NCBI RefSeq assembly: GCF_006874425.1 | Contig: NZ_VIJZ01000006.1 | Coordinates: 267,055-331,054, forward strand | Reading direction: 5' to 3' | Length of the DNA stretch: 64,000 nt | DNA from: Paenibacillus ottowii | GTDB lineage: Bacteria; Bacillota; Bacilli; Paenibacillales; Paenibacillaceae | Shown here: positions 41,515 through 51,487 of the stretch, piece by piece | Numbering within the stretch: position 1 is the stretch's first letter | Layout: each line of letters opens with the position of its first letter | Program-made: the position numbers and the translations under genes | The notes under the pieces: generated by a model | The model's input: the letters and a program-made list of their open reading frames with translations, nothing else | What the model was told of the DNA's origin: nothing | Database searches by the model: none

Positions 41515-41580
41515 ATACTAATTAGCTTCTACCTAAGGAACAACAGCCAAAGCTTACAAAAACATTACTTTGTTGTAAGG
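41515..41580 (-). promoter_or_regulatory. Promoter and BceR-like dyad of the small membrane gene
   Basis: CTTACAAAAAC and TTTGTTGTAAG (41553-41580) repeat the bceAB dyad almost base for base. TAGTAT (41515-41520) is a likely -10, 32 bases from the dyad, against 31 for bceAB. The -35 is poor. Confidence 0.75.
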
Positions 41581-41610
41581 TATATAGCCTGGACAGATAT
41601 AACATTTTCT

Positions 41611-41648
41611 AAAAAAAAATGAGTCAGGTCTATGACCCGACTCATTTT
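41611..41648 (-). terminator. Terminator of the trmH-type gene
   Basis: AAAATGAGTCGGGTC pairs with GACCTGACTCATTTT and a run of T follows on the minus strand. Confidence 0.85.
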
Positions 41649-41698
41649 AATATCAATTGATGTTATAAATCACACTCGCAGATTCATCGCTCTATCTC

Positions 41699-42487
41699 TT
41701 AGCTTCGCTGCCTCATCGCCTCAAATAATAACACCGTCGAAGCCATGGCTGCATTCAGTGATTCTGCTTGTCCCTGCATTGGAATGAATACCGATTCATC
41801 CACGATACGCGCGGTAGCATCAGAAATACCTTGGCCTTCGTTGCCAATCACAAGCCAAGTGGATACACGCAAATCCACATTATAGCATGACAAGCTCGCA
41901 TCCAGCGAGGTGCTGAGCAAGCGGGCCCCTTTGCTTTTGGCCTGCGGCAAAAGCTCCTCCAGACTGCCTTCGATCACCGGCAGATGAAACAACGATCCCA
42001 TCGTGGAACGGATCGTTTTGGGATTATACAGGTCGGCGCAGCCATGCCCCAATATAACGCCTGCGGCGCCAGCAGCGTCTGCACTACGGATGATGGTGCC
42101 TACATTGCCGGGGTCCTGTACCCCGTCCAGCACCATCACCAGCGCATCCGGCTGCTCCAGCAATGCTGCGAATGCGTTCCGCTCCTGCTTACGCACGATA
42201 GCAAAGACAGGCTGCGGCGTCTTGGTATCGGTGCATTTGGCAATGACCGCCGCCGACACGGGAATCCATTCCACCGGTTGGTCGGCTGAATCCAGACCGT
42301 TTAGCTCGGCAGGAATCCCCTTGTCCAAATCGTAAGCGACGCTTTCAACACCCGCCTTCGAACGCAGCGCTTCCTGCACTAGATGAATCCCCTCGACAAT
42401 ATATTTATGCTGCCGTGTGCGATGCTTTTTCTCCAGTAATTGCGACCATTCTTTTACACGTGCATTATTCGGTGAAATGATTTCCAT
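41699..42487 (-). CDS. SpoU/TrmH-family RNA 2'-O-methyltransferase (YsgA type)
   Basis: This 262-residue SPOUT methyltransferase has the three SpoU motifs: DPGNVGTIIRSADAAG, IGNEGQGIS and IPMQGQAESLNAAMA. An N-terminal RNA-binding domain (HRTRQHKYIVEGIH) precedes them. It methylates rRNA or tRNA; the exact base is not shown by sequence. GGAAGG precedes the ATG. In bacilli the gene is near sspI, as here. Confidence 0.88.
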   Translation of the reverse strand: MEIISPNNARVKEWSQLLEKKHRTRQHKYIVEGIHLVQEALRSKAGVESVAYDLDKGIPAELNGLDSADQPVEWIPVSAAVIAKCTDTKTPQPVFAIVRKQERNAFAALLEQPDALVMVLDGVQDPGNVGTIIRSADAAGAAGVILGHGCADLYNPKTIRSTMGSLFHLPVIEGSLEELLPQAKSKGARLLSTSLDASLSCYNVDLRVSTWLVIGNEGQGISDATARIVDESVFIPMQGQAESLNAAMASTVLLFEAMRQRS

Positions 42488-42566
42488 TGGTTTAACCTTC
42501 CGTTTCTATGGTCCGTTTCTTTAAAAAATAAATGATGCATCACCTGTACTTGAGCATCAAGCTTAA

Positions 42567-43229
42567 CTAAGCTGCAAAAGCCAGCTCCAGCTTGGTCAGA
42601 TCATCCTTGTGACCCACAATGACCAGGACATCCCCCGCTTCCAGACGATCCTCGGCATAAGGTGAAATGTTCATCTCCTGATTTCTGCGAATCGCCATCA
42701 CATTGCAGCCAAAGCGTGCCCGTATGTCCAGCTCCTTCAGATTTTTGCCGATCATGGAGTCAGCCGCACGCATCTCCAAAATGCTATAGTCCTTGGACAA
42801 CTCAATATAATCCAAAATATTGGGAGATGTTAAATGATGAGCTACCCGTAGTCCCATATCCCGTTCAGGATAAACCACTTTATCCGCACCTATTTTTTGC
42901 AGCACTTTCCCATGGAGTTCATTTTGTGCTTTAACCACAAGAGCAGGCACACCCATGTCCTTGAGAATCAATGTTGTTAAAATGCTGGCTTGTATATCTT
43001 CACCAATTGCGACTACAATTACGTCAAAATTGCGGATACCCAGTGCTCGCAGTGCCTCCTCATCCGTCGAATCGGCAGACACCGCATGCGTCACAATATT
43101 CGACATTTCCTGTGTACGCTGCTCGTCCGAGTCAATAGCCAGCACATCAAAACCCATCTCACTCAGCGCGCTGGCAACACTGGAACCAAAGCGCCCCATG
43201 CCAATGACCGCATACTGTTTTTTTGCCAT
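42567..43229 (-). CDS. Ktr/Trk potassium channel regulatory subunit (RCK/TrkA)
   Basis: This 220-residue protein has an N-terminal Rossmann RCK_N domain (AVIGMGRFGSSVASALSEMG, nucleotide binding) and a C-terminal RCK_C domain from about residue 135. It gates a KtrB or KtrD channel in response to ATP/ADP or cyclic di-AMP in relatives. No channel gene is adjacent. GGGAGG lies upstream of the ATG. Confidence 0.9.
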   Translation of the reverse strand: MAKKQYAVIGMGRFGSSVASALSEMGFDVLAIDSDEQRTQEMSNIVTHAVSADSTDEEALRALGIRNFDVIVVAIGEDIQASILTTLILKDMGVPALVVKAQNELHGKVLQKIGADKVVYPERDMGLRVAHHLTSPNILDYIELSKDYSILEMRAADSMIGKNLKELDIRARFGCNVMAIRRNQEMNISPYAEDRLEAGDVLVIVGHKDDLTKLELAFAA

Positions 43230-43392
43230 TCCTTTTTTACCTCCCGCTCACCATACTGTCCGTCATAGTATAGCATATCATGCTACAAACATAAATTTTG
43301 ACATCCTTATCCCAAATGCTTCTCCATGTATACCAGGCCACAGCCCAAGCCATAATACATTCGACCACTATTACAACATCCGGGAGGTACAC

Positions 43393-43626
43393 ATGCCCAT
43401 TACAATGGATTTACGTCAAGCGATTGTTCACAAAGTTCATGGCAAATCAGAGGCTGATCTTACGGATATGATTATTGGGTCAGTGGATGGACCCGAAGCC
43501 GCTTTGCCTGGATTGGGTGTAATTCTTGAAATCGTATGGAAGCATATGAGTCCAAACCAGCAGCAGGATTTCGTCCATTTGGCACATGAAGAAATTGATA
43601 AAATCAAACCCGTGCCCTTAACCTAG
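43393..43626 (+). CDS. sspI: Small acid-soluble spore protein I
   Basis: This 77-residue protein begins MPITMDLRQAIVHKV and contains DMIIGSVDGPEAALPGLG, the SspI family core. It is a minor forespore protein under sigma-G in B. subtilis. GGGAGG precedes the ATG. Confidence 0.92.
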   Translation: MPITMDLRQAIVHKVHGKSEADLTDMIIGSVDGPEAALPGLGVILEIVWKHMSPNQQQDFVHLAHEEIDKIKPVPLT

Positions 43627-43692
43627 CTCTAGCTTTTAACTTCTTGTTCAGCTTTAGTTCTGCTCATTATTTTTACTCGTATTCAAAAATGA

Positions 43693-43729
43693 GAATAGTC
43701 CACTCGACATGAATGCGAGTGGACTATTC
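43693..43729. terminator. Bidirectional terminator after sspI
   Basis: GAATAGTCCACTCG pairs perfectly with CGAGTGGACTATTC. It lies between the convergent sspI and prfC genes. Confidence 0.8.
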
Positions 43730-43775
43730 GTGGTATATATCAAATGACTGAGATCAGACTGCTTTGCATATCATT

Positions 43776-45356
43776 TTATGGAGCCATTTCTAAAAACTTA
43801 GCGGTCGGATTTTTTTCCATAGCTGTACGCATGGCATACTCATTTTCAAATAAGGCGACATAGTTGCCTTTCTTATCTTTTACCAGCGTAGAGTTAATAC
43901 GGAACTTGCTCGGATCAATCTGCTCATCCACAATCCAGCGTGCAAACTGGAACGGCATACGTTGAAGCTGTACATCTACCCCGTATTCACCCTTCATGCG
44001 GTATTCAAATACTTCAAATTGCAGTTGGCCGACAACACCCAGTAGCGTATCATCAAAACTTACCGTACGGAACACCTGAATCATACCTTCTTCAGTCAAC
44101 TGGTCAATACCTTTCAGATACTGCTTGTGCTTTAAAGCATTTTTTACAGTAACCTTGGCAAAAATCTCAGGCGAGAAGGTCGGCAGTTCATCAAATACAA
44201 CCTCACCACCTTGACTGAGTGAATCGCCAATGCGGAAAATACCCGGGTCAAACAAACCAATAATATCCCCAGGAAATGCCTCTTCGACAATATCACGGTC
44301 CTGTGCCAAAAACTGCTGTGGTTGGGACAGCTTAATTTCCTTACCCATCCGAACATGCTTAACACTCATCCCGCGCTGGAACTTACCAGACACGATACGC
44401 AAAAATGCAATACGGTCACGGTGAGCCGGGTTCATATTGGCCTGAATTTTAAATACATAGCCGGTAAATTTCTCGTTCGTTGGCTGAATTTCCCCCACTG
44501 TACTGCGGCGCGGTTCTGGCTTAGGAGCAAGCTGAAGGAAGTTTTCCAAAAATGTTTGCACACCAAAATTATTAATCGCACTGCCAAAGAATATAGGCGT
44601 CAATTCTCCACGCTGTACCTTTTCCATATCAAAAGGGTCACCTGCAACATCAAGCAGCTCTAAATCCTGGCACAATTGGTCGTGCAAATATTCGCCCGCC
44701 ATCTCGCGAATAATCGGATCATTGTAATCTTCCACCTTTTGTACTTTGATCGTGGAATGATCATCTCCCTGAAATAACTCGACCTGATTTTTGACACGGT
44801 CATAAACACCGCACAGATCACGCCCTGTACCAATCGGCCAGTTCATAGGCACCGAACGGATACCAAGCACCTGCTCCAGTTCCTCCATCAGATCAAAGGG
44901 ACTGCGTCCTTCACGGTCCAGCTTGTTAATGAAGGTGAAAATCGGTATTCCGCGCTTCGCACAAACCTGAAACAGCTTGATCGTTTGCGCTTCCACACCT
45001 TTCGCTACGTCAATCAGCATGACCGCACTATCTGCAGCTGTTAATGTACGATACGTGTCTTCACTGAAATCCTGGTGACCCGGAGTATCCAGAATATTAA
45101 CGCGATGCCCATTATAATCAAATTGCATTACTGAGGATGTTACGGAAATCCCCCGTTGTTTTTCAATCTCCATCCAGTCACTCGTCGCATGCTTGCTTGC
45201 TTTACGAGCCTTAACTGTACCTGCAAGACGAATAGCGCCCCCGAACAGCAGCAACTTTTCCGTCAGTGTCGTTTTACCCGCATCCGGGTGAGAAATAATC
45301 GCAAACGTACGCCGTTTGTCGACTTCCTGTTGAAGTATATCTGTTGTTTTACTCAT
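43776..45356 (-). CDS. prfC: Peptide chain release factor 3
   Basis: This 526-residue translational GTPase recycles RF1 and RF2. The P-loop SHPDAGKTTL, switch II LDTPGHQDFSED and FINKLDREGR (NKxD) are present, and the length is typical of RF3 (distinct from EF-G by the short C-terminal part). AAGGG precedes the ATG. It appears monocistronic. Confidence 0.95.
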   Translation of the reverse strand: MSKTTDILQQEVDKRRTFAIISHPDAGKTTLTEKLLLFGGAIRLAGTVKARKASKHATSDWMEIEKQRGISVTSSVMQFDYNGHRVNILDTPGHQDFSEDTYRTLTAADSAVMLIDVAKGVEAQTIKLFQVCAKRGIPIFTFINKLDREGRSPFDLMEELEQVLGIRSVPMNWPIGTGRDLCGVYDRVKNQVELFQGDDHSTIKVQKVEDYNDPIIREMAGEYLHDQLCQDLELLDVAGDPFDMEKVQRGELTPIFFGSAINNFGVQTFLENFLQLAPKPEPRRSTVGEIQPTNEKFTGYVFKIQANMNPAHRDRIAFLRIVSGKFQRGMSVKHVRMGKEIKLSQPQQFLAQDRDIVEEAFPGDIIGLFDPGIFRIGDSLSQGGEVVFDELPTFSPEIFAKVTVKNALKHKQYLKGIDQLTEEGMIQVFRTVSFDDTLLGVVGQLQFEVFEYRMKGEYGVDVQLQRMPFQFARWIVDEQIDPSKFRINSTLVKDKKGNYVALFENEYAMRTAMEKNPTAKFLEMAP

Positions 45357-45601
45357 TTCACATATCCCTTCATGATCAAATCCATTGCAATTCTGCTCAA
45401 GCTATTCATAAAAAGGCTGTAATGCACGCCTATGTTCATAAGTTCATCGGCTCATTGCCGTTAGCTCCAGTATCCGGCATACTCCGTTACCATATTCATG
45501 ATCAATACGATCTATTTACATGTTTTAGCCTGCCTTTAACGTAAAATCAGTTGCAAACTGAAAACCTGAGACTAAGCTATTATAGCATACTCCGAACGCA
45601 A
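45357..45601. other. Intergenic region between zwf and prfC
   Basis: This 245-base stretch has no coding frame that I can support. It should hold the prfC promoter, but no strong hexamers stand out. Confidence 0.4.
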
Positions 45602-45641
45602 AGCATCCCCTTACATCCTAAACAGGACATAGGGGGATGCT
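45602..45641 (-). terminator. Terminator of zwf
   Basis: AGCATCCCC...GGGGATGCT with an inner ATGTCCT/AGGATGT arm forms a long stem 15 bases past the zwf stop. Confidence 0.8.
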
Positions 45642-45654
45642 GGACAAATCGGAA

Positions 45655-47211
45655 TTACTGAGTGCCGCCTACTCGCCAGATGACATTATCTTCATCCTGA
45701 CCACTAACCGGCCACCACTTGAAGCCATCCTGTTCCAATAGCTTGTGAGCACCGTCAGGTCCCCACGAGCCTGCAGCATAGGTTTCCAGCGTATCCGGGG
45801 TCTGCTGCCATGCTTTGGCGATTCGGTCAACGAATCTCCACGCTGTAGCCACCTCATCCCAACGCGTGAAGTACGTCGAATCACCCTCGATCGCATCCAT
45901 TAGCAAGCGTTCATAAGCTTCCGGTGAGTTGATCCCCACCATACAGCTTTGGCAAAAATCCATTGCCAACGGCTCAATATCTGACTCCGAACCAGGCTTC
46001 TTGGCATTGATTTTAATGTAAATGCCCTCCATTGGATTAACCCGAATGACGAGCAAGTTCGGTTCGAGCGTATGCTTTTGACCGAGATATACATTTGTCG
46101 GCATACTCTTAAATTCCACAACGATCTCCGTAGTTTTTACTGGGAGGCGTTTACCTGTACGAATATAGAACGGTACGCCAGCCCAACGAAAATTATCTAC
46201 AAACACGCGTGAAGCAAAATAAGTTTCTGTATTTGATTGTGGATCGACCTTGTCTTCTAGGCGATACCCTGGCAACTGCTGACCGCGATAACTACCTTCA
46301 GTATATTGACCCCGTACCACGTTGGTTCTCACATCTTCAGCCGATTCAAAAGGTCGTAATGAACGTAACACCTTCACCTTTTCATCACGGATATCCTCTG
46401 GCAACAAACGACTAGGTGGTTCCATCGCGATCATCGTGAGCATTTGCAGCATATGGTTCTGTCCCATATCGCGCAATGCACCAGAATGATCATAGTAGCC
46501 TCCGCGTTCCTCCACCCCTACTGTTTCACTAAGCGTAATTTGCACGTTGGCAATATGCTTGTTATTCCATAGTGGTTCAAAAAAGGCGTTAGCGAAGCGA
46601 ATCACCTCGATATTTTGTACCATTTCCTTACCAAGATAGTGATCAATCCGATAAATTTCTTCTTCGGCAAATACTTCACGTATTTCAATGTTCAACTCTT
46701 GTGCAGACTCAAGGTTGTAACCAAAAGGTTTCTCTATTACCAGACGATTCCATCCCTTGCCATCCAACATGCCGCCCTCTTTCAAGCTCTTCGACACACT
46801 TCCGAATAATTCAGGAGCCAAGGCCAAATAAAACAACCGATTTCCCGGTATGTTAAACTTACCTTCTATAGCCTCCGTCTGCTGTCTCAGCTCATGAAAA
46901 CCATCGACATTGTTGATATCCAGTGATTTATATTCAAAATGCTTGGCAAATGCCTGCCATTCTTGATCATTCTCTGCTTTGTAGCGGCTAAACTCCTGTA
47001 TGGAAGCATACAGGTCATTACGGAATTCTTCTTCAGTGCGAGGACGTCTCGCTACGCCAATAACAGCAAAATCTTCAGCAAGCTTGCCTTCGCGATACAA
47101 GCTGTAAATAGCAGGAAATAGCTTGCGGCGAGCCAAATCGCCCGTAGCGCCAAAAATAAACAGAACTGCACCTTGTGTCACAAGAGATTCTTTAACAGGT
47201 ATGTCAGCCAT
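45655..47211 (-). CDS. zwf: Glucose-6-phosphate 1-dehydrogenase
   Basis: This is the first enzyme of the oxidative pentose phosphate pathway and makes NADPH. The NADP-binding GATGDLARRKLFPA and catalytic RIDHYLGKEMVQN motifs are intact. The frame is open to 47247; ATG at 47211 (MADIPVKESL, 518 residues) with GAGGT upstream gives the more usual N-terminus. The gene is monocistronic, with a terminator downstream. Confidence 0.94.
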   Translation of the reverse strand: MADIPVKESLVTQGAVLFIFGATGDLARRKLFPAIYSLYREGKLAEDFAVIGVARRPRTEEEFRNDLYASIQEFSRYKAENDQEWQAFAKHFEYKSLDINNVDGFHELRQQTEAIEGKFNIPGNRLFYLALAPELFGSVSKSLKEGGMLDGKGWNRLVIEKPFGYNLESAQELNIEIREVFAEEEIYRIDHYLGKEMVQNIEVIRFANAFFEPLWNNKHIANVQITLSETVGVEERGGYYDHSGALRDMGQNHMLQMLTMIAMEPPSRLLPEDIRDEKVKVLRSLRPFESAEDVRTNVVRGQYTEGSYRGQQLPGYRLEDKVDPQSNTETYFASRVFVDNFRWAGVPFYIRTGKRLPVKTTEIVVEFKSMPTNVYLGQKHTLEPNLLVIRVNPMEGIYIKINAKKPGSESDIEPLAMDFCQSCMVGINSPEAYERLLMDAIEGDSTYFTRWDEVATAWRFVDRIAKAWQQTPDTLETYAAGSWGPDGAHKLLEQDGFKWWPVSGQDEDNVIWRVGGTQ

Positions 47212-47398
47212 GAAGTACCTCATTCTTCCCATGTCAAGATTCCGCAATCCACAATCCTCGAAATCCGCATGTAGTATTGTGTATATTTATACAAGATCAT
47301 ACTTGATTTTCGAAAAACATGGAACTAAAGATTTGATGACATTTTAACATATTCCACATGGATAAGCTATCCGGTGAATCATAAATTTACCTTATAAG

Positions 47399-48163
47399 TC
47401 AGTATTCAATCGTGATGAGTGGAAACCCGAGCGTTATATGTTTATCTTGATGCTCTCTATCTTCATGTACAGCCATCTGCATCTGAACTTGATGCTCACC
47501 GCTTTGAACCATTAACGGTAGATCTGGGGCTTCATAAGATACAGCTACTGTGGTTGCGTCTGTGTATCTTTCTTTAGCCTGCATGGAAACTTTCCCTGTT
47601 AAGCTTGCTTCTGTCTGTTTCATCAGTTGATCCACGCTTTCCTTTGCTTGCAGCGAACGCTGAACGGCAATGTTCCACTGTGCTTGAACTCCTATAGAAT
47701 GTAATTGCTCGGCACAAAGCTTATGAAGCTGAACCAACTGCTCACGTCCTTTGTCACTGCTTTCCAGTTGAACGACCACATACCATTGTCCAGCTTGGCG
47801 TTCCATCATATTTAAACGAATTTTTAAATCCTCATGATCACCAACAGAACGATAAAGTGTATGCCCATTTTCTACGAGTTTGCTTGCTGTGGGTAGATCT
47901 AGTTGATCAACTAACTGGGCCGCCATATCTGCCGGATCTGCATGATTAGGAATCCAGTCTCCTTGCCATTTTACAACTAGCTTGTCCAGCGTACCTGGGG
48001 TTTGATCCGAGATGATTAACAACGAGCGTAGAGCTGTTTCTGCCTCACGGGAATCTGAGCCATTTGTCTGAAGAGTTCCATAACGCCATCCAGCCAGTAC
48101 CAACACCGTTCCTAATACCAAAAGCGTAATAACTCCCTTTTTAATCATCCCTACTTTTAACAT
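47399..48163 (-). CDS. ywmB: YwmB family protein
   Basis: An N-terminal span (VITLLVLGTVLVLAGW) is followed by an extracytoplasmic alpha/beta region of about 210 residues that resembles the YwmB family (DUF1779, TATA-box-binding-like fold). The function is unknown in B. subtilis. The frame is open to 48238, but GGGGGAGGA lies 6-7 bases before the ATG at 48163, giving 254 residues. Confidence 0.72.
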   Translation of the reverse strand: MLKVGMIKKGVITLLVLGTVLVLAGWRYGTLQTNGSDSREAETALRSLLIISDQTPGTLDKLVVKWQGDWIPNHADPADMAAQLVDQLDLPTASKLVENGHTLYRSVGDHEDLKIRLNMMERQAGQWYVVVQLESSDKGREQLVQLHKLCAEQLHSIGVQAQWNIAVQRSLQAKESVDQLMKQTEASLTGKVSMQAKERYTDATTVAVSYEAPDLPLMVQSGEHQVQMQMAVHEDREHQDKHITLGFPLITIEY

Positions 48164-48414
48164 GGCCATTCCTCCCCCACTATAACCACTCGGTCCCCGC
48201 ATATGCCTGAGATGAGATGCTTTCTTTTTCCGGCTCAATTCAAATCTATGAATCTATCAATAGTTTGCCCGTTGCAAGAGATTTTATACGTAGAGGTGTA
48301 CAGCGCAATCTTTCAAAAATATCCGTCTGCCCACTGGGTGTTCGACCATACATCATAAACACTGTAAGAATAGACTATTATCACAACGCATCTTAACCAA
48401 AAAGAGGTGAAATC

Positions 48415-48894
48415 ATGTTTCCCATTTATCCAGTAAATGAAGCCAGTGTGGCACCTCATGGTGGAAGGATGGTCTGTGCCGTTATGCGTGATGGTACACG
48501 ACACATCGGCATCTTAAGTGGGTGTAGCAAAGGCAAGCTGATGTTGAACGGATATCCTTCCTCCTATCCTGGTAGTCTCTATGCTGCCGGAAGCTACAGT
48601 AACAATGGTAAACAAAAAGCTAAAAAAATCTCCTCTAAAAAGAAAAAAAGGAATTCTAAAAACAAAGCTCGCCCTTCTGCCAAGCTAAGTTCCTTTAATA
48701 AACCACCGGACGAACTTTTAAATCCATACTTTCCTAATAACGTAGGTGTATTTGACTCATATGGAAATGGGGGTTATGGAAATGGAGGGTATGGAAACGG
48801 CAGAGAAGGCTATCGCGACAGATATGGATATGGATACGGGGCAGGGCTTGCATTAGACCTGGCTTTAATCGCCTTTTTATTCCTCCTTATCTAA
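48415..48894 (+). CDS. Hypothetical protein with Lys-rich and Gly/Tyr-rich segments
   Basis: This 159-residue protein has three parts: an N-terminal domain of about 60 residues (MFPIYPVNEASVAPHGGRMV), a Lys/Ser-rich linker (residues 63-92), and GYGNG repeats ending in one C-terminal span (LALDLALIAFLFLLI). It is not recognised. The Gly/Tyr repeats suggest a spore surface or envelope role, but this is inference. AAGAGGTGA precedes the ATG. Confidence 0.6.
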   Translation: MFPIYPVNEASVAPHGGRMVCAVMRDGTRHIGILSGCSKGKLMLNGYPSSYPGSLYAAGSYSNNGKQKAKKISSKKKKRNSKNKARPSAKLSSFNKPPDELLNPYFPNNVGVFDSYGNGGYGNGGYGNGREGYRDRYGYGYGAGLALDLALIAFLFLLI

Positions 48895-48916
48895 ACATTG
48901 TTGCGGAACACAAAAA

Positions 48917-48944
48917 ACCGGAGGACCCTACATCGTCTCCGGTT
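48917..48944. terminator. Bidirectional terminator between convergent genes
   Basis: AACCGGAG pairs with CTCCGGTT between the Gly/Tyr-rich gene and liaR. T tracts lie on both sides. Confidence 0.75.
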
Positions 48945-48967
48945 CTTTGTATTCGTCGTTCTACAGT

Positions 48968-49624
48968 CTACTCTGCTAAGCCGTTTTTATAGGCATAGAT
49001 TGCCGCCTGTGTGCGATCTTCCACTCCTAATTTGGCAAGAAGGTTCGTGACGTGAAATTTTACGGTCTTAATCCCGATAATCAGCTCATCGGCGATATCC
49101 TGGTTGGACTTCCCTTGTGCCAATAAGCGAAGAACCTCCATCTCACGGTCTGTTAGCTCTGTATGTGCGGGCGCTTCAGCCTGTGGCTGGCGAAACCGAT
49201 TCATCATCTTAGAGGCCACCTGCGACTCTAGTACGGATTGCCCGCGTGCAGCTGCACGGATCGCATCCGCGATCTCGGAAGCACGAGACGTTTTGAGCAA
49301 ATAGCTGAATGCACCTGCCTCAATGACCGGATACATTTTCTCATCATCCAGATAACTCGTCAGCACAATCACCTTCGTTTCTGGAAGCAGGCGTGTCACT
49401 TGACGTGTCGTCTCGATGCCATCCATGCCATCCATGACTAAATCCATTAAAATCACATTGGGCTTGTATTCTGAAGCCAATCGTATGCCTTCTTCTCCGC
49501 TTCCGGCCTCGCCGACCACTTCAATCCCTTCTTCCGTCCCCAGCACTGCTGCAAGCCCAATTCGTACCATTTCATGGTCGTCTACCAACAGTACGCTAAT
49601 CGGTAATTCCGTTTCCATGATCAT
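48968..49624 (-). CDS. liaR: LiaR-type response regulator
   Basis: This 218-residue NarL/FixJ-family regulator has phospho-acceptor Asp61 ([10 protein letters not shown]) and a C-terminal LuxR helix-turn-helix ([22 protein letters not shown]). It closely follows the LiaR pattern. Several ATGs overlap the end of liaS; the one at 49624 has GGAAGG upstream. It is expected to activate the lia promoter at about 53.8 kb. Confidence 0.9.
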   Translation of the reverse strand: MIMETELPISVLLVDDHEMVRIGLAAVLGTEEGIEVVGEAGSGEEGIRLASEYKPNVILMDLVMDGMDGIETTRQVTRLLPETKVIVLTSYLDDEKMYPVIEAGAFSYLLKTSRASEIADAIRAAARGQSVLESQVASKMMNRFRQPQAEAPAHTELTDREMEVLRLLAQGKSNQDIADELIIGIKTVKFHVTNLLAKLGVEDRTQAAIYAYKNGLAE

Positions 49625-50675
49625 CGTTCCTTCCGCTTTCATCATAAATAACTGGCACAGACACCTCGATCCGTGTCCCTTTTCCTGGAGCCGTTATATA
49701 CTGAATAGCTCCCCCAATTTCACTGACCCGCTCCTGCATTGTAGATAATCCATAGGATGTCTGCTTTTTCTCATCCATTTCAAAACCAATACCATTATCG
49801 CGAATGGTCAGCCTGATCGAATCCGGGCGTTGCACAATACGAATTTCCATACGAGTTGCTTTGGCATGACGCAATGTATTAGACATCGCTTCCTGAACAA
49901 TGCGAAACAAGTGATTCTCAATGCCTTTAACCAACTGTACTCCGCTTTCCATCTCAAAATCAATCTCCATGGGTACCTTTGCTTGTAATTCCTGTACCAA
50001 ATCGCGCAAACCCTGCTCAAGCCGTTTCCCTTCCAGATAGACAGGTCGTAAATGAAGAAGTAACGCCCGCATTTCGGATTGTGCCACGGAAGACATTTCT
50101 TCAATTAATGCAACTTGACGCTGCGCTTTATCAAAATCCTTGTCCAGTGTTCTGCCCACAGCCGTTGCTGTCATGGAAATAGCAAACAATTGCTGCGATA
50201 CGGCGTCATGCAACTCTCTGGCCAGCCGCTGTCGTTCCTCCACGATCGCAGTCATCCGTGCCTGTTCTGCCAACTGAGCATTATCCGTAGATAAGCGTTG
50301 TAAAGACGTAACTTGCTCCTGCCATTTACGCCCGATCCGTTCCAACTGCTCTTCTAATCTGCCCAGCTCATCATGCCCCAAGGGTGGCAACTCACGTGCA
50401 GGAGTTCCCTTTTCCCACATCAGCAATGTCTCTCTCAGCATTTCCAGTCTGGTTTTAAAGCGATAGCTTTCATAAAATCCGTACATTGCCCCTGTGCCAA
50501 TCAACACCAGTATAACGGCGCCTGCTACTTTCAGTATCATCCCCCAGGTTGGGAACGACTTCACATATCCATATGTATACAGCATATAAAAAACAACTAC
50601 GCCCACAACAACACACAGGAGGATACCTTCACCCATACTGCGGGTTACCATGTTGGACGTTTTCTTGTGATTCAT
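49596..50675 (-). CDS. liaS: LiaS-type sensor histidine kinase
   Basis: This 359-residue NarL-type kinase has two N-terminal spans, a HAMP-like linker and the HisKA_3 motif [19 protein letters not shown], then an ATPase domain (LRDLVQ, RDNGIGF). ATG at 50675 has GGAGGA upstream, and the length equals that of B. subtilis LiaS. It lies between liaF and liaR and overlaps liaR. Confidence 0.92.
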   Translation of the reverse strand: MNHKKTSNMVTRSMGEGILLCVVVGVVVFYMLYTYGYVKSFPTWGMILKVAGAVILVLIGTGAMYGFYESYRFKTRLEMLRETLLMWEKGTPARELPPLGHDELGRLEEQLERIGRKWQEQVTSLQRLSTDNAQLAEQARMTAIVEERQRLARELHDAVSQQLFAISMTATAVGRTLDKDFDKAQRQVALIEEMSSVAQSEMRALLLHLRPVYLEGKRLEQGLRDLVQELQAKVPMEIDFEMESGVQLVKGIENHLFRIVQEAMSNTLRHAKATRMEIRIVQRPDSIRLTIRDNGIGFEMDEKKQTSYGLSTMQERVSEIGGAIQYITAPGKGTRIEVSVPVIYDESGRNDDHGNGITD

Positions 50676-50691
50676 CCCGGTTCCTCCTGGT

Positions 50692-51339
50692 TCAATAAAA
50701 TCGAATGCGGACATCGCCCGCCAAGTACGAAACGACAAACTTCACTTTATATTCACTCTGCTCAAAATGAGGAGACTTCCACACCAGTCGATTGAGCATC
50801 CCCGCCTCATGATCCCGGTCAAACTGAATTTGCCCGAACAATACGAACATCTCTACCTCTACACCGTAATTATCTGGCAACGTGATGTCAATGTCACCGA
50901 AGATCCCTTGTAAGAATACGACGGGCTCACGTTCCTCTGGAAGAGCCAGCGTCAGGTCGGCATCCACATCACCAACCACATGCCATATGCTTGTACTGCG
51001 CAAGCTCCACGGTACTTCATCCCACTTATGATTGGATATGAAATTGTGTTTGAATATGGAGCTTTGACCTTTATGCAGCTTCCTGGAACGTGAATAGAAC
51101 ACAGCCAGCGAAGCCAAGGTGATCACCACAAACAAGAACAAATGATCCAGCACCAGCAGACCGGCACCGATTGCAAGCATCGTATAGCCCTTTTTGATTT
51201 TGGAATTGCGAATCTTATATATTCCTGCCAACATTAGGATCAGTGCAACCACAGAGAGGAACCCAATCCACTGACCGAATAAAATGATAATCCCGATGCC
51301 AATCCCTGCCAGTGCCAAGGCCGATTTTTTTCTCTCCAT
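50692..51339 (-). CDS. liaF: LiaF-type envelope-stress inhibitor
   Basis: This 215-residue protein has about four N-terminal spans and a C-terminal DUF2154 domain with Gly-rich turns (GDVDADLTLALPEE, GIFGDIDITLPDNYGVEVE). LiaF keeps LiaS off when the envelope is healthy. It lies 16 bases before liaS. GGGGGTG precedes the ATG. Confidence 0.9.
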   Translation of the reverse strand: MERKKSALALAGIGIGIIILFGQWIGFLSVVALILMLAGIYKIRNSKIKKGYTMLAIGAGLLVLDHLFLFVVITLASLAVFYSRSRKLHKGQSSIFKHNFISNHKWDEVPWSLRSTSIWHVVGDVDADLTLALPEEREPVVFLQGIFGDIDITLPDNYGVEVEMFVLFGQIQFDRDHEAGMLNRLVWKSPHFEQSEYKVKFVVSYLAGDVRIRFY

Positions 51340-51369
51340 GCTGCACCCCCTTTTTTGTTTATACAGGAA

Positions 51370-51410
51370 GGAAAAGCCATAGTGGCGTAATATATCGCCA
51401 TATGGCTTCC
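51370..51410 (-). terminator. Hairpin between the second pspA and liaF
   Basis: GGAAGCCATATGGCG pairs with CGCCACTATGGCTTTTCC in the 148-base gap. The weak T tract suggests partial termination or an mRNA processing site that lowers liaFSR relative to the psp genes. Confidence 0.5.
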
Positions 51411-51487
51411 TGAATCATACAGATTGAGCACTATTATTGATCAGTGTCCATCTATACAGCATATCATAATGTTTAAGTTCCGAGTAG

